A stretch of 64,000 nt of DNA from Kordia jejudonensis (GTDB taxonomy: Bacteria > Bacteroidota > Bacteroidia > Flavobacteriales > Flavobacteriaceae), in contig NZ_LBMG01000027.1 in assembly GCF_001005315.1 (NCBI RefSeq), positions 30,415 through 94,414 on the forward strand. The letters are read 5' to 3'. The translations under genes were made by a program, and so were the position numbers. Positions 45,890 to 55,043 of this stretch are shown one piece after another. The notes below the pieces were generated by a model. That model was given only the letters and a program-made list of their open reading frames with translations. It searched no databases and was not told where the DNA came from. Numbering within the stretch: the stretch's first letter is position 1; every line of letters starts with the position of its first letter.

Positions 45890-45921
45890 ATCAGGTATTT
45901 GAACTCTAATTAGTTCACTAG
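45890..45921. promoter_or_regulatory. Intergenic motif shared with position 5811
   Basis: Contains ATCAGGTATTTG (45890-45901) and ACTAG (45917-45921), plus a small inverted repeat GAACT/AGTTC at 45901-45916, between the divergent esterase and Sua5 genes. Confidence 0.3.
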
Positions 45922-46006
45922 ATCAAGTCACAACGACTAGTTTGTCTAAAGAATGCACATAATTGGTAAAAATCAATTACTTTTGTGTTGTAAGTTATAC
46001 GATATA

Positions 46007-46630
46007 ATGGCGCAATTTGTAAAAATATACAATGAAAATCCAAATCCGAAAGAAATCAAAAAAGTAGTTGATGCTTTACGTGCTGGCGGATTGGTAATTT
46101 ATCCAACCGACACAGTGTATGGATTGGGTTGCGATATCACAAATACGAAAGCTTTACAACGTATTGCCAAAATAAAAGGCATCAAACTCGAAAAGGCAAA
46201 CTTTTCTTTTATTTGTAACGATTTGAGTCATATTAGCGATTACGTTCGTCAAATTGATACAGCAACCTACAAAATTCTCAAAAAAGCATTGCCAGGTCCG
46301 TATACATTTATCTTACCTGGAAATAACAATCTTCCAAAAGTCTTCAAAAAACGGAAAACAGTCGGAATTCGTGTGCCAGACAATAATATTGCACGAACTA
46401 TTGTACAACAATTAGGAAATCCAATTGTATCCACGTCCATTTATGATGAAGATGATATTGTAGAATATACAACTGATCCAGAATTGATTTTGGAAAAGTG
46501 GGACAATTTGGTTGATGTTGTCATTGATGGTGGTTATGGCGATAATGTGGCATCTACAATTATTGATTTATCGGGTTATGAACCTGAAATTATAAGAGAA
46601 GGAAAAGGCGATGTAGACGTCATTTTTTAA
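46007..46630 (+). CDS. L-threonylcarbamoyladenylate synthase (Sua5/YciO/YrdC)
   Basis: The start is at ATG 46007 (MAQFVKIYNENPNPKEI); an upstream in-frame Met would add an atypical 18-residue extension. The 207-aa product has the YrdC fold: VDALRAGGLVIYPTDTVYGLGCD, RIAKIKGIKLEKANFSFIC, KALPGPYTFIL and VGIRVPDN. It makes threonylcarbamoyl-AMP for the t6A37 modification of ANN-decoding tRNAs, though YciO-type members can differ. A -7-like TACTTTTG is at 45978-45985. Confidence 0.88.
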   Translation: MAQFVKIYNENPNPKEIKKVVDALRAGGLVIYPTDTVYGLGCDITNTKALQRIAKIKGIKLEKANFSFICNDLSHISDYVRQIDTATYKILKKALPGPYTFILPGNNNLPKVFKKRKTVGIRVPDNNIARTIVQQLGNPIVSTSIYDEDDIVEYTTDPELILEKWDNLVDVVIDGGYGDNVASTIIDLSGYEPEIIREGKGDVDVIF

Positions 46631-46647
46631 AATAATAGCATATAATA

Positions 46648-47703
46648 GTGAAGAAAAAAAGTAGCAAAATAGCAGTTATACTCATCGTTTTGGCTGTAAT
46701 TATAGGAATAGCCTCTGTATTTGTATATCCAAAAGCTTCCATGTATTTCTATGGAAAGAAAACGTCTCCCATTACAAAAGATACTGATTTTTATGTAAAA
46801 ACGGATGCGTTGTTTTCAGAAGTGATGCAAAATTTGAAAGCGAATGGCATCATTGATAATGTTGACAATTTTAGCGAATATGCAGCGTTTAGAAATCTAA
46901 AACAAAGCACGCTAGAAGCTGGAAAATATAGCTTTCCAAAAGCGGTAACTTACAGTACTATTTTAGAAAATTTACGCCAAGGAAACGGAGAACGAGAAGT
47001 GCAAATTACCTTTAACAATGCACGAACAAAGAAAGAAGTTGCTGAAAAAATTGCTGTAAATCTCGAATTAACAGCGGAAGATATTTTACAACGAATCACA
47101 GACGAAAAATTTACTAGCAAATACGGTTTTACTCCGACAACCATCAATACAATGTTTATTCCGAATACGTACAATGCATATTGGGATATTTCTGCGGATG
47201 ACTTAATTGCCAAACTCGCCAAAGAATACAAACGTTTTTGGACGCCAGCACGCAAAGCGAAAGCAAAAGCAATGAACATGTCGCAAACGGAAGTATCTAT
47301 TTTAGCTTCCATTGTACTTAGTGAAACGATAAAAATGGACGAAGCGCCAAAAATTGCTGGTGTGTACGTAAATCGTTTGAAAAGAGGCATTCCTTTAGAT
47401 GCCGATCCGACATTGAAGTGGATTTTGGGCAATTTCGAAATCAAACGTATTCTAAACAAAGACAAAGAACTCGATTCTCCTTACAATACTTATAAAAATA
47501 GAGGATTGCCGCCAGGACCAATTTATATTCCGTCGGAACAATACATTGATGCCGTATTGAATTATGAAAAGCACGAGTACATCTTTTTCTGTGCGAAAGA
47601 AGACTTTTCGGGCTATTCTAACTTTGCCAAAACCAACAGACAGCACGAAATTAATGCACGTAAATATCACAAAGCGCTGAACGAACGAAATATTTATCGC
47701 TAA
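46648..47703 (+). CDS. mltG: Endolytic transglycosylase MltG
   Basis: A 351-aa protein with an N-terminal transmembrane helix (IAVILIVLAVIIGIASVFV), a LysM-like segment and the YceG catalytic domain: MSQTEVSILASIVLSETIKMDEAPKIAGVYVNRLKRGIPLDADPT, in which the Glu of SET is the probable catalytic residue, and SPYNTYKNRGLPPGPI. It cleaves nascent peptidoglycan strands at the inner membrane. The start is GTG. It lies 17 nt after Sua5, and its TAA shares a base with the ATG of the next gene. Confidence 0.93.
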   Translation: MKKKSSKIAVILIVLAVIIGIASVFVYPKASMYFYGKKTSPITKDTDFYVKTDALFSEVMQNLKANGIIDNVDNFSEYAAFRNLKQSTLEAGKYSFPKAVTYSTILENLRQGNGEREVQITFNNARTKKEVAEKIAVNLELTAEDILQRITDEKFTSKYGFTPTTINTMFIPNTYNAYWDISADDLIAKLAKEYKRFWTPARKAKAKAMNMSQTEVSILASIVLSETIKMDEAPKIAGVYVNRLKRGIPLDADPTLKWILGNFEIKRILNKDKELDSPYNTYKNRGLPPGPIYIPSEQYIDAVLNYEKHEYIFFCAKEDFSGYSNFAKTNRQHEINARKYHKALNERNIYR

Positions 47704-49157
47704 TGTCTAAATACAATCGTAGAGATTTTTCAAAATTAATTATCCTTGGCGGAATCGGATACACGATTTGGTCTTGTGCAAATGATAAAAAGGAACAAAA
47801 AGGCAACACCACGGAAGAAGATACAACGCCTAAGATGCCTGAATTGCTTCCTGATCACATCAAAATCTACGAAAAAGCGGATGCAGCATATCAAGAATTA
47901 GCTGTACGATTTAACAAACGAATTCAACAAGCGCCTACATTTATTGCACAATGTTTTAGTACAGAAGGTGTTGTTGCCGCCATGAAATTTGCCATTTTTA
48001 AAGATGTAAAAGTCGTTGTGAAAAGTGGTGGACATAGTTTTGAAGGTTTTTCAAGTACCAATAACGGTTTGGTTATCGATGTTTCTGCAATGAAAAAAAT
48101 GCAGTGGAATAACGATCATAGTATTATGGTAGAAACAGGTTGCGTACTCAAAGAATTGTATGACGAATTGCTGCCAAAACAACGCATTTTGCCTTCTGGT
48201 TCGTGTGCAACTGTTGGAATCAGTGGTTTAACGTTGGGTGGCGGATACGGTTTTTTTAGTCGTAAATATGGTTTAACGTGTGATAGTTTGGAAGCCATTA
48301 CCTTGGTTGATGGAAACGGAAATATTCATGAAGAAATTGGCAAATCGGCAATACTAAAAGCTTGTAAAGGTGGTGGAAACGGAAACTTTGGTGTCATCAC
48401 TAAAATGGAATTCAGAACCTATCAAGCACCGAAATATTTTCAGGCTTTTCGATGCAAATCGTATAAACTTGATACAAAACGAGCTAAAAATTTACTCAAA
48501 ACGTGGTTTGAATTGGCGGAAACTTTGCCAAAATCTAGTTTTTCAGCATTCGTGCTAAACGGAAAAACCTTGACAATTCTTATAACAAACTATGATGAAA
48601 GGGCAGAAGCGGACGTTTTAAAAGTGTACAATGCCTTAAAAAAGATTTCTAACAAAGGAACAATTGGCAGCAAACGCGCATTACCAACTGCGTTAAAAAC
48701 GTTTTATGGTGTGCAACATCCGTTGTATTTTAAAAATGCTTGCGCAGGATTGTACAAAGATTTTTCAGAAATTGAAGGTTGCATAGATGACGTTATTGAA
48801 AAAGTAATTTCAACTAGCGGCTTAATTTATCAAGTAAATACGGTTGGTGGAAACGTGAATACAAAATCCTTAGAAAAACGTTCGGTATTTCCACACAGAG
48901 GTTTACCGTTTTGGTCGGAATTGCAATCGTATTGGGAAAAACCAACGCAAGAAGAACGCTTAGTTACGGCGTTTCAAGAAATTCAACAGCGTTTTTACGA
49001 TCATGGTATTCGCAAACATTATAGAAACTATCCAGATATCAATTTCAAAGATTGGCAAACGGCGTATTATGGAAAATACCTTCCAGAATTACAGCAGATA
49101 AAACAACAACTTGATCCTGATAATCGGATACAGCATCCGCAGAGTATTACGGTTTAA
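47703..49157 (+). CDS. FAD-linked oxidoreductase with Tat-type lipoprotein signal
   Basis: A 484-aa protein. The N-terminus MSKYNRRDFSKLIILGG...WSCAN combines a twin-arginine motif with a lipobox cysteine. The FAD domain has VVKSGGHSFEGFS (likely covalent-FAD His) and SCATVGISGLTLGGGYGFFSRKYGL. The C-terminal berberine-bridge-like motif AYYGKYLPELQQIKQQLDPDNRI closes it. It probably oxidises a sugar or phenolic alcohol outside the cytoplasm. Folded export by Tat fits a flavoprotein. It overlaps mltG by 1 nt, likely co-translated rather than functionally related. Confidence 0.87.
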   Translation: MSKYNRRDFSKLIILGGIGYTIWSCANDKKEQKGNTTEEDTTPKMPELLPDHIKIYEKADAAYQELAVRFNKRIQQAPTFIAQCFSTEGVVAAMKFAIFKDVKVVVKSGGHSFEGFSSTNNGLVIDVSAMKKMQWNNDHSIMVETGCVLKELYDELLPKQRILPSGSCATVGISGLTLGGGYGFFSRKYGLTCDSLEAITLVDGNGNIHEEIGKSAILKACKGGGNGNFGVITKMEFRTYQAPKYFQAFRCKSYKLDTKRAKNLLKTWFELAETLPKSSFSAFVLNGKTLTILITNYDERAEADVLKVYNALKKISNKGTIGSKRALPTALKTFYGVQHPLYFKNACAGLYKDFSEIEGCIDDVIEKVISTSGLIYQVNTVGGNVNTKSLEKRSVFPHRGLPFWSELQSYWEKPTQEERLVTAFQEIQQRFYDHGIRKHYRNYPDINFKDWQTAYYGKYLPELQQIKQQLDPDNRIQHPQSITV

Positions 49158-49168
49158 TATTAACAAAT

Positions 49169-49687
49169 ATGTTTACTCCTAGACTAAGATTTTTTTTAGT
49201 GATTTTTTACATTGTACTTGCCATTGTTTTTTTTACAAAAGGTCATGTTTTGTTTCCTGTCTTGATTTTGGTATCGGCAATTTTACTTCTTTATGGATAT
49301 GAAAAATCTGGAACAGTCTATTTGGCATTTCAACATTTAAAAAGGCAAAATATAAATAGAGCAGAAGTTTTATTATTACAAACAAAAAGACCTGAAAAAT
49401 TGTCCAAAGGTCAAAAGGCATATTATCACTTTACGAAAGGAATTATTTGCGCTGAAAAGCAACAGTGGAATACAGCATTTTCAGAACTAAACGAAGCGCT
49501 AGCCTTAGGATTGCGCACTAAAAATGATACTTCAATAGTTTTGTTTAGCTTAGCTTCTATAGAATTTTCAAGGAAGAATTATGATGAGGCAAAAATACTC
49601 ATTCAAAAATGTAAAGAGTTTGAATTAAAACCAGAAATTGAACTCGGAATGAAGGAGTTAGAAGAGAAAATTAATTCTACACATTGA
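49169..49687 (+). CDS. Membrane-anchored TPR-like protein
   Basis: A 172-aa protein with two adjacent hydrophobic helices (residues 7-45) and a cytoplasmic tail of TPR-like helices (KGIICAEKQQWNTAFSELNEALALG, SIEFSRKNYDEAKILIQKC). No specific family is recognised. It begins 11 nt after the FAD oxidoreductase and probably ends that operon. Confidence 0.65.
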   Translation: MFTPRLRFFLVIFYIVLAIVFFTKGHVLFPVLILVSAILLLYGYEKSGTVYLAFQHLKRQNINRAEVLLLQTKRPEKLSKGQKAYYHFTKGIICAEKQQWNTAFSELNEALALGLRTKNDTSIVLFSLASIEFSRKNYDEAKILIQKCKEFELKPEIELGMKELEEKINSTH

Positions 49688-49780
49688 AATAATTATAATC
49701 TTGTTTAACTTTTAACTTAATTAGTTAAACAGAATGATTATTTTTGTGAAACAGTCTAATTTGATATTATGTAATTGATT

Positions 49781-50305
49781 ATGAAAGTAACAAAAGAAGC
49801 CAAATTGAAATCGAATATTTCCAATAAAACCGAACCTATTTCATTGTATGATATTGAAGTAAACGATTTGCAAGGAAATCCAATGTCATTAGCAGATTTT
49901 AAAGGAAAAAAACTACTTTTTGTGAATGTAGCCTCCAAATGTGGTTTCACGAAACAGTACAATGAATTGCAAAATCTGAGCGATGTTTTTAAAGACGAAT
50001 TGGTCGTAATTGGTTCGCCATGCAATCAGTTTGGGAATCAAGAGCCAGGAAATGCTGCTGATATTCAGGAGTTTTGCAGTGTAAATTTTGGAGTTAATTT
50101 TCCACTGACTGAAAAATTGAATGTCAAAGGAAAAGATCAACATCCGCTGTACAAATGGTTGACTTCCAGAAAAATGAACGGTAGAAAGAATTCTAGCGTT
50201 AAGTGGAATTTTCAAAAATATTTAGTAGACGAAAAAGGAAAGCTAATCGATTATTACTATTCGTTTACAAAACCGATGAGTTCAAAAATTACGAAACACT
50301 TATAA
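49781..50305 (+). CDS. Glutathione-peroxidase-family thiol peroxidase
   Basis: A 174-aa protein, starting at ATG 49781. The catalytic tetrad segments are present: VNVASKCGFTKQY with Cys in place of selenocysteine, GSPCNQFGNQEPG (Gln) and VKWNFQKYLVD (Trp, Asn). It reduces peroxides in the cytoplasm; bacterial Cys forms usually use thioredoxin. A -7 element TATTTTTG is at 49739-49746 and a strong terminator follows. Confidence 0.92.
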   Translation: MKVTKEAKLKSNISNKTEPISLYDIEVNDLQGNPMSLADFKGKKLLFVNVASKCGFTKQYNELQNLSDVFKDELVVIGSPCNQFGNQEPGNAADIQEFCSVNFGVNFPLTEKLNVKGKDQHPLYKWLTSRKMNGRKNSSVKWNFQKYLVDEKGKLIDYYYSFTKPMSSKITKHL

Positions 50306-50336
50306 GTATTTCAAACTATAAAATAAACACTACAAA

Positions 50337-50373
50337 AGAAAAGCGCTCTCACAATTGTGGAGCGCTTTTTTTA
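50337..50373. terminator. Bidirectional intrinsic terminator
   Basis: A 9-bp stem (50340-50348 with 50360-50368), with a further CAC/GTG pair inside and a T-run on the plus side and an A-run on the other. It lies between the convergent peroxidase and OmpA-like genes. Confidence 0.85.
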
Positions 50374-50397
50374 TATAAATAGCTGCTGCTTTTTATC

Positions 50398-51282
50398 TTA
50401 TTTTCCTTCTGCTGAAAGTGTTTTCATTTCTTTTTCAATCATGTCGTAAAACTGATCAATTTTAGGAAGTACAACAATTCGTGTACGTCTGTTTGTTGCT
50501 CTATTTGCTGGTGTATCGTTCTCAACTAAAGGAACATACGAACTTCTTCCGGCTGCAATTAATTGTTGTGGATTGACACCAAGATCTTGTAAAACTCGAA
50601 TGATAGACGTTGATCTTTTTACACTTAAATCCCAGTTGTCAAGTAAAACATCTCCTTTTTTATACGGAACATTGTCAGTGTGACCTTCTACCATACATTC
50701 AAAATCTGGCTTGCTATTTACAACCTTAGCCACTTTTGCCAATACTTCTTTCGCTTTAGAAGTTACGTTATAGCTTCCACTTTTAAATAACAATTTGTCT
50801 GCGATAGAAATAAATACAACACCTTTTTCTACGTTGATTTCAATGTCTGGATCGTCAATTCCAACCGCTTTTTTCAAGCTAGAAACAATTGCTAACGTCA
50901 CACTATCTTTTTTATTCAACGCGTCTTGTAAACGTGTAATTTTTAAATCTTTCTCCTTCATGCTTTCTAACGACTTTTCAAGGTTTTCAGCACCTTTCGT
51001 TGTCAAAACAGTCATGTCTCTTGTGTTTTGAATCAAACTTTGATTGTTTTCCTTCAAATCACTATTTGCTTTTCTTAAATCTTGCACCTGATCTTGTAAG
51101 GCTTCCGCACGTGCAGATGAAGAGGCTTTTTCTTCCAAACATGCGTTTAGTTTTACGGTTGCAGAATTTAATAAATCTTTGGTTTCCTTATGTCTAGCTT
51201 CCAAATCGGCAAACTCTTTCTTAGAAACACAAGATGATAGCAAAATAGATACAGTTGCTGTCAATAAAAGAATCTTCTTCAT
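50398..51282 (-). CDS. OmpA/MotB-like peptidoglycan-binding lipoprotein
   Basis: A 294-aa protein with a lipoprotein signal (ILLSSCVSKKE, Cys about 18), a long coiled-coil region (residues 25-125) and a C-terminal OmpA domain: LLFKSGSYNVTSKAKEVLAKVA, VEGHTDNVPYKKG and DLSVKRSTSIIRVL with ANRATNRRTRIVV. It probably tethers the outer membrane to peptidoglycan. It is monocistronic with a shared terminator. Confidence 0.9.
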   Translation of the reverse strand: MKKILLLTATVSILLSSCVSKKEFADLEARHKETKDLLNSATVKLNACLEEKASSSARAEALQDQVQDLRKANSDLKENNQSLIQNTRDMTVLTTKGAENLEKSLESMKEKDLKITRLQDALNKKDSVTLAIVSSLKKAVGIDDPDIEINVEKGVVFISIADKLLFKSGSYNVTSKAKEVLAKVAKVVNSKPDFECMVEGHTDNVPYKKGDVLLDNWDLSVKRSTSIIRVLQDLGVNPQQLIAAGRSSYVPLVENDTPANRATNRRTRIVVLPKIDQFYDMIEKEMKTLSAEGK

Positions 51283-51444
51283 AAATCTTATTTTTTTATT
51301 ATTAAAACGGTTTTTTTCTAAATTAAGTTCAAAAATATTAAAAATGATATTGATTTTACAAGGATTAACAAACTTTTAAACCTTTAAAAAATCAGAAACT
51401 AGATAACGTATTAATCCTGTAATTATTATCCTGTGAAATTAGTC

Positions 51445-51460
51445 TTAATTCGCGAATTAA
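51445..51460. promoter_or_regulatory. Perfect 16-bp palindrome in a divergent promoter region
   Basis: TTAATTCGCGAATTAA is its own complement; it lies between the divergent OmpA-like and DUF3592-like genes. It could be an operator for a dimeric regulator. Confidence 0.3.
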
Positions 51461-51535
51461 CGCCACTGTTATTTTGATAGTTTTCCTTTTTTATGTTCAT
51501 TTGATACTCAGATGTATTAATCGATTTACCGTATA

Positions 51536-52660
51536 ATGAAAAGAAAAGACCTTTTAGCAGAAATTACCAAGCGAATTAAACGCAATGAATATTCATACCA
51601 AATAAAGAAATACCTAGGAAGTAAAGGGCTTTCAGAAGCACAACAAGATGAAATTCTCGCGGAAGCGAAAAAAAATATCAAAGACGAAAAACTTCAAAAG
51701 TTACCTGCTAGAAATAAAATGATTTTTGCCATATTTCTTTCATTAGCTGTGCTGTCGTTTGTATTTTTCATGTTTATACTTCCAGAATATGATATTTATG
51801 GTGTAACAATTATTATGGCAGTTGTCGGCGTAATTTTTGTAACTATTTTCACGGTAATTGCATTGACATATCTCAATAGATGGAAGCCTGAAAAAGTAGC
51901 AATGGAAGTTGAAGATAAGCTTCCTGTCGACTACACTTCCTCTTTTGCAATTGCCATCATTCCTGCAATTGTACTATTCTTTATTCTTTCTGCCAGATTT
52001 GACGCCGTTGAAGAGCGAATTTTAGCAGAAACGCAAGTCCGAACCGAAGGAATTATTATTTCAGGAATTTCTACGACTTCGGGAACAGGAACATATTCCA
52101 CGATTGTCGTTCGATACACTACAAAAAATGGCAAAACAAAAGAAGTACAAGCAGAAGTAGGGAATTCTGAATTTAATAGGTATTACCAAGATCAACGTGT
52201 AAATATTATCTATTCGTCTAAATATCCGTCGATTATGCGATTGTTGACGCAAGAAGATAACATCCGACAATTTACTGATACCGAAGAACGAAACTTACTG
52301 CCAGAAGATCTTGAAGCTATACTGACGGGAGATTTTATACCAAGTGTTACGGGACTGAACAAAATTTCGTTTGGTTGGCGAGAAGATGTTTCTTCAGGTG
52401 TTTGGTATAATGAAAACAAAGATGCAGCGCTTAAATTTATTGATGATAAAGAAATTGCATATATGTGTGATTATATTTCCGCAGATAATTTTGTGAAAGC
52501 ATTGATGGAGAAAGGCTATAAAAAAGTAGAAGGAGGCGAAAAAAGAACGGTAACAATGATACAATCACAATATTATGAAAGTGATGAATTTGTTGCATTT
52601 GTAGAAACAACGATGAAGAGTAACGATTTGGCTACGATAATTCAAATGGCGCGGAAGTAA
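51536..52660 (+). CDS. Membrane protein with DUF3592-like segment
   Basis: A 374-aa protein with an N-terminal charged helical region (1-58), two transmembrane helices (about 62-112), a third near 135-150, then an extracytoplasmic segment (VRTEGIIISGISTTSGTGTYSTIVVRYTTKNGK...YYQDQRVNIIYSSKYPS) that resembles DUF3592. The C-terminal third is soluble and unrecognised. No partner genes are evident. The DUF3592 call is tentative. Confidence 0.55.
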   Translation: MKRKDLLAEITKRIKRNEYSYQIKKYLGSKGLSEAQQDEILAEAKKNIKDEKLQKLPARNKMIFAIFLSLAVLSFVFFMFILPEYDIYGVTIIMAVVGVIFVTIFTVIALTYLNRWKPEKVAMEVEDKLPVDYTSSFAIAIIPAIVLFFILSARFDAVEERILAETQVRTEGIIISGISTTSGTGTYSTIVVRYTTKNGKTKEVQAEVGNSEFNRYYQDQRVNIIYSSKYPSIMRLLTQEDNIRQFTDTEERNLLPEDLEAILTGDFIPSVTGLNKISFGWREDVSSGVWYNENKDAALKFIDDKEIAYMCDYISADNFVKALMEKGYKKVEGGEKRTVTMIQSQYYESDEFVAFVETTMKSNDLATIIQMARK

Positions 52661-52666
52661 ATTAGA

Positions 52667-53479
52667 TTATTGCATTCGTTTCAATTTCCACTTATTACGT
52701 GTTAAATCGAGTAGTTTGTTTCTCTTAAGAATAAACTTTTTATCGTTGAACTCTATCCAATTTGCATTTGAAAGTATATGCTCTATGCTATCTGTTTTAT
52801 TTAACTTTTTAGAATTTAAAATGAGCGTATCGTTTTTATTTTTCCAGAAACCTTCAGTATAATCGGTACTGTGATGTTTTTTATAGATCCAAAATTTAAA
52901 CTTTCGCTCGTCTGTTATGATCAATTTAATTTTTGAACGTTTTTTAGCCTTGCCTTTATACGTACCATAAAACCAAAATGTTTTTCCGTCTGGCGGCGTA
53001 ATTTTCATTAAATGATACATTTTTGTGTTGAAAACTTCAATAAAATCGTCATCAATATTTGGTTCTGTACACGTATAACAAAAATTCAAATTTGTAATAG
53101 TAGTGTTTTTCAATTGAATAGTATCTATAAGTTTGTCAGTAGGACAACCTGAAGCACCTCCATATTGTCCAATTAAAATCCGTTTTCCATCAAGAAAGAG
53201 TCCAGTTGCCAATTTTTCAATTCGTTCATCTAGCCATTGAATTTCGTCTGTAGAAGCATTTTTACGTTTCTTATAAACATAGTAAAGTTTTAAATTTACA
53301 ATAGTAATCAATTGTGTCTCTATACGATTGTTTTCAGGTTTATCAATAGTATCAGTTTGAAAGTTTTTCGGAACATAATTGATAATTTCATTAAAAGTAT
53401 GTACAATCGGCTCAGAAGCGTTTTGAGCGCTAAGAGTAAAGTTGAAAAGCAATGAAACGATGAAAACAACTTTTTTCAA
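52667..53479 (-). CDS. Secreted protein of unknown function
   Basis: A 270-aa protein with a signal peptide (LLFNFTLSAQ) and a mixed alpha/beta mature part. It has Cys residues in SGCPTDK and NFCYTCTEPN and a very Lys-rich C-terminal half. No family is recognised. The start is TTG at 53477-53479. It follows the glycosyltransferase gene by 12 nt on the same strand, so co-transcription is likely. Confidence 0.6.
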   Translation of the reverse strand: MKKVVFIVSLLFNFTLSAQNASEPIVHTFNEIINYVPKNFQTDTIDKPENNRIETQLITIVNLKLYYVYKKRKNASTDEIQWLDERIEKLATGLFLDGKRILIGQYGGASGCPTDKLIDTIQLKNTTITNLNFCYTCTEPNIDDDFIEVFNTKMYHLMKITPPDGKTFWFYGTYKGKAKKRSKIKLIITDERKFKFWIYKKHHSTDYTEGFWKNKNDTLILNSKKLNKTDSIEHILSNANWIEFNDKKFILKRNKLLDLTRNKWKLKRMQ

Positions 53480-53491
53480 ACAACTAACTGA

Positions 53492-54490
53492 TTATAATTC
53501 TGAATAGATTTTTCTTCCTTTTACAAAGTATGAAAATATAATTGAGTTGTGTTGAAAGTACTGTTTTTGTTGTATTTTTTGACGTTTCTTTAACATTTTA
53601 GGCAAACGTGCATAAAAATGAAAGTGTGCTTTTATGACTGCTAAAAAGTGTTTAAATTGTAGTTTGACTAAAAATTGTAGTGCCGCAATTCCATCTAAAG
53701 TTAAACGTGAAAAGATAATAGGAAATAGTTTTCCTTTCGGAAGATTCTTCGCAAGCATGCACAATGAATTTCTAAAATTCAAATAGGTTTTTTGAGGATT
53801 TGTACTTTTTAAGGTTGCGCCACCAACATGAAACACAACACTTTCTGCAACGTATTTGGTTTTATAATTTAAGTTAAAAGCTCGCCAACACAAATCAATT
53901 TCTTCTTGATGTGCAAAAAAGTCTTCATCCAAACCGTTCAATTCTTCAAAAACATTTTTTCTAATAAAAAAACATGCGCCAGATGCCCAAAAAATTTCAG
54001 TCGTATCATTGTATTGTTGCGTATCTTCTTCCAAAGTGTGAAAAATTCGTCCACGACAATAGGGATACCCATATTTGTCAATAAATCCACCAGCTGCGCC
54101 CGCATATTCAAAATGTGTTTTTTGTTTGAAATCGAGAATTTTCGGTTGAATAATTGCCGTTTCAGGATGCAATTCAAATTCCGATAGGATAGGAGCGAGC
54201 CAATTTTCTGTCACTTCAATATCTGAATTTAATAAACAGAAAATTTCCTCTTCAACTTGTGGTAATGCATCGTTATATCCTTTGGCATAGCCACCATTTT
54301 CAGCATTTTGAATAAGTTGAACTGCTGGAAAATTTGCTTCAACATAAGCAATAGAATCATCTGTGGAAGCATTATCCGCCACATAAATAGTCGCTTCTTT
54401 AGAAAACGCAATGACAGATGGTAAAAACTGTTCCAATAGTTTTTTTCCATTCCAGTTTAAAATGACGACAGCTATTTTATTCAAATTCAA
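53492..54490 (-). CDS. Family 2 glycosyltransferase
   Basis: A 332-aa GT-A enzyme: VVILNWNGKKLLEQFLPSV at the N-terminus, YVADNASTDDS (nucleotide site), CLLNSDIEV (DXD-like NSD) and GLDEDFFAHQEEIDLCWRAFN, the ED motif with catalytic acid. It transfers a sugar from an NDP-sugar, rhamnosyltransferase-like, to a surface glycan or lipid at the inner membrane. The start is TTG. It is alone except for the unknown secreted protein, so the acceptor is unknown. Confidence 0.9.
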   Translation of the reverse strand: MNLNKIAVVILNWNGKKLLEQFLPSVIAFSKEATIYVADNASTDDSIAYVEANFPAVQLIQNAENGGYAKGYNDALPQVEEEIFCLLNSDIEVTENWLAPILSEFELHPETAIIQPKILDFKQKTHFEYAGAAGGFIDKYGYPYCRGRIFHTLEEDTQQYNDTTEIFWASGACFFIRKNVFEELNGLDEDFFAHQEEIDLCWRAFNLNYKTKYVAESVVFHVGGATLKSTNPQKTYLNFRNSLCMLAKNLPKGKLFPIIFSRLTLDGIAALQFLVKLQFKHFLAVIKAHFHFYARLPKMLKKRQKIQQKQYFQHNSIIFSYFVKGRKIYSEL

Positions 54491-54546
54491 TAGTTTAAAA
54501 TTCGTTTTTACTATATTTCTCGATACAATTTTTTTCGCTTCACTTC

Positions 54547-54588
54547 AAAAACCCAAAACCCAAAGACCCAAAAACCCAAGACCCAAAA
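54547..54588 (-). repeat. 7-8 nt tandem repeat 3' of the HsdR-N gene
   Basis: Five units of AAA(A/G)(A)CCC on the plus strand (TTTTGGG on the coding strand) abut the stop codon at 54589. Includes the 18-mer also present at 41465. Confidence 0.8.
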
Positions 54589-55038
54589 CTAAAACCTTCG
54601 ATAATCCGGTATGTCTCGTAAAAAATCATAGCGTTTTTCTTCATAATCCATTGTGCAGTAATAATGATGCAAGCCATTGGTAACCATCAAATATTCTGCT
54701 TCTAAGATCATATTATACTGTGCAATTTGGTCAAAAGTTTGCTGATTGATGGTAATTGTACTGCGTTTGCATTCTACCACTAAAAAAATACTTCCGTCCG
54801 AATTAAAGATGACAATGTCATAACGTTTCTTTAATCCGTTGAATGTGAGTTCTTTTTCAACATTTATCAAACTTATCGGATACTTTTTTTCTTGCAAAAG
54901 AAATTGTACCGTATGTTGCCTGACCCATTCTTCAGGAGTTAGTACGATAAATTTTTTCCGAATCGCATCAAAAATATAGATTTTATTTTCCCTATTTTTG
55001 AAGCGGAATGTATATTTTGGAAAATTCAAAGGTTCCAT
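54589..55038 (-). CDS. Stand-alone HsdR N-terminal-like nuclease domain protein
   Basis: A 149-aa protein from the Met at 55038, chosen because a consensus promoter ends 5 nt upstream; a longer frame would run through that promoter. It matches the type I restriction HsdR N-terminal domain: Glu in NVEKELTF, KKRYDIVIFNSDGSIFLVVECKR (the PD-(D/E)xK core Asp, Glu, Lys). No methylase, specificity or motor subunit is nearby. This short solitary form is known in many Bacteroidota, function unknown. It is divergent from holA. Confidence 0.8.
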   Translation of the reverse strand: MEPLNFPKYTFRFKNRENKIYIFDAIRKKFIVLTPEEWVRQHTVQFLLQEKKYPISLINVEKELTFNGLKKRYDIVIFNSDGSIFLVVECKRSTITINQQTFDQIAQYNMILEAEYLMVTNGLHHYYCTMDYEEKRYDFLRDIPDYRRF

Positions 55039-55043
55039 ACGCA

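Noticed and set aside
54589..55038. Type I restriction system
   Set aside because: Only an HsdR N-terminal-like domain is encoded; no helicase motor, HsdM or HsdS is nearby, and the gene sits beside holA.
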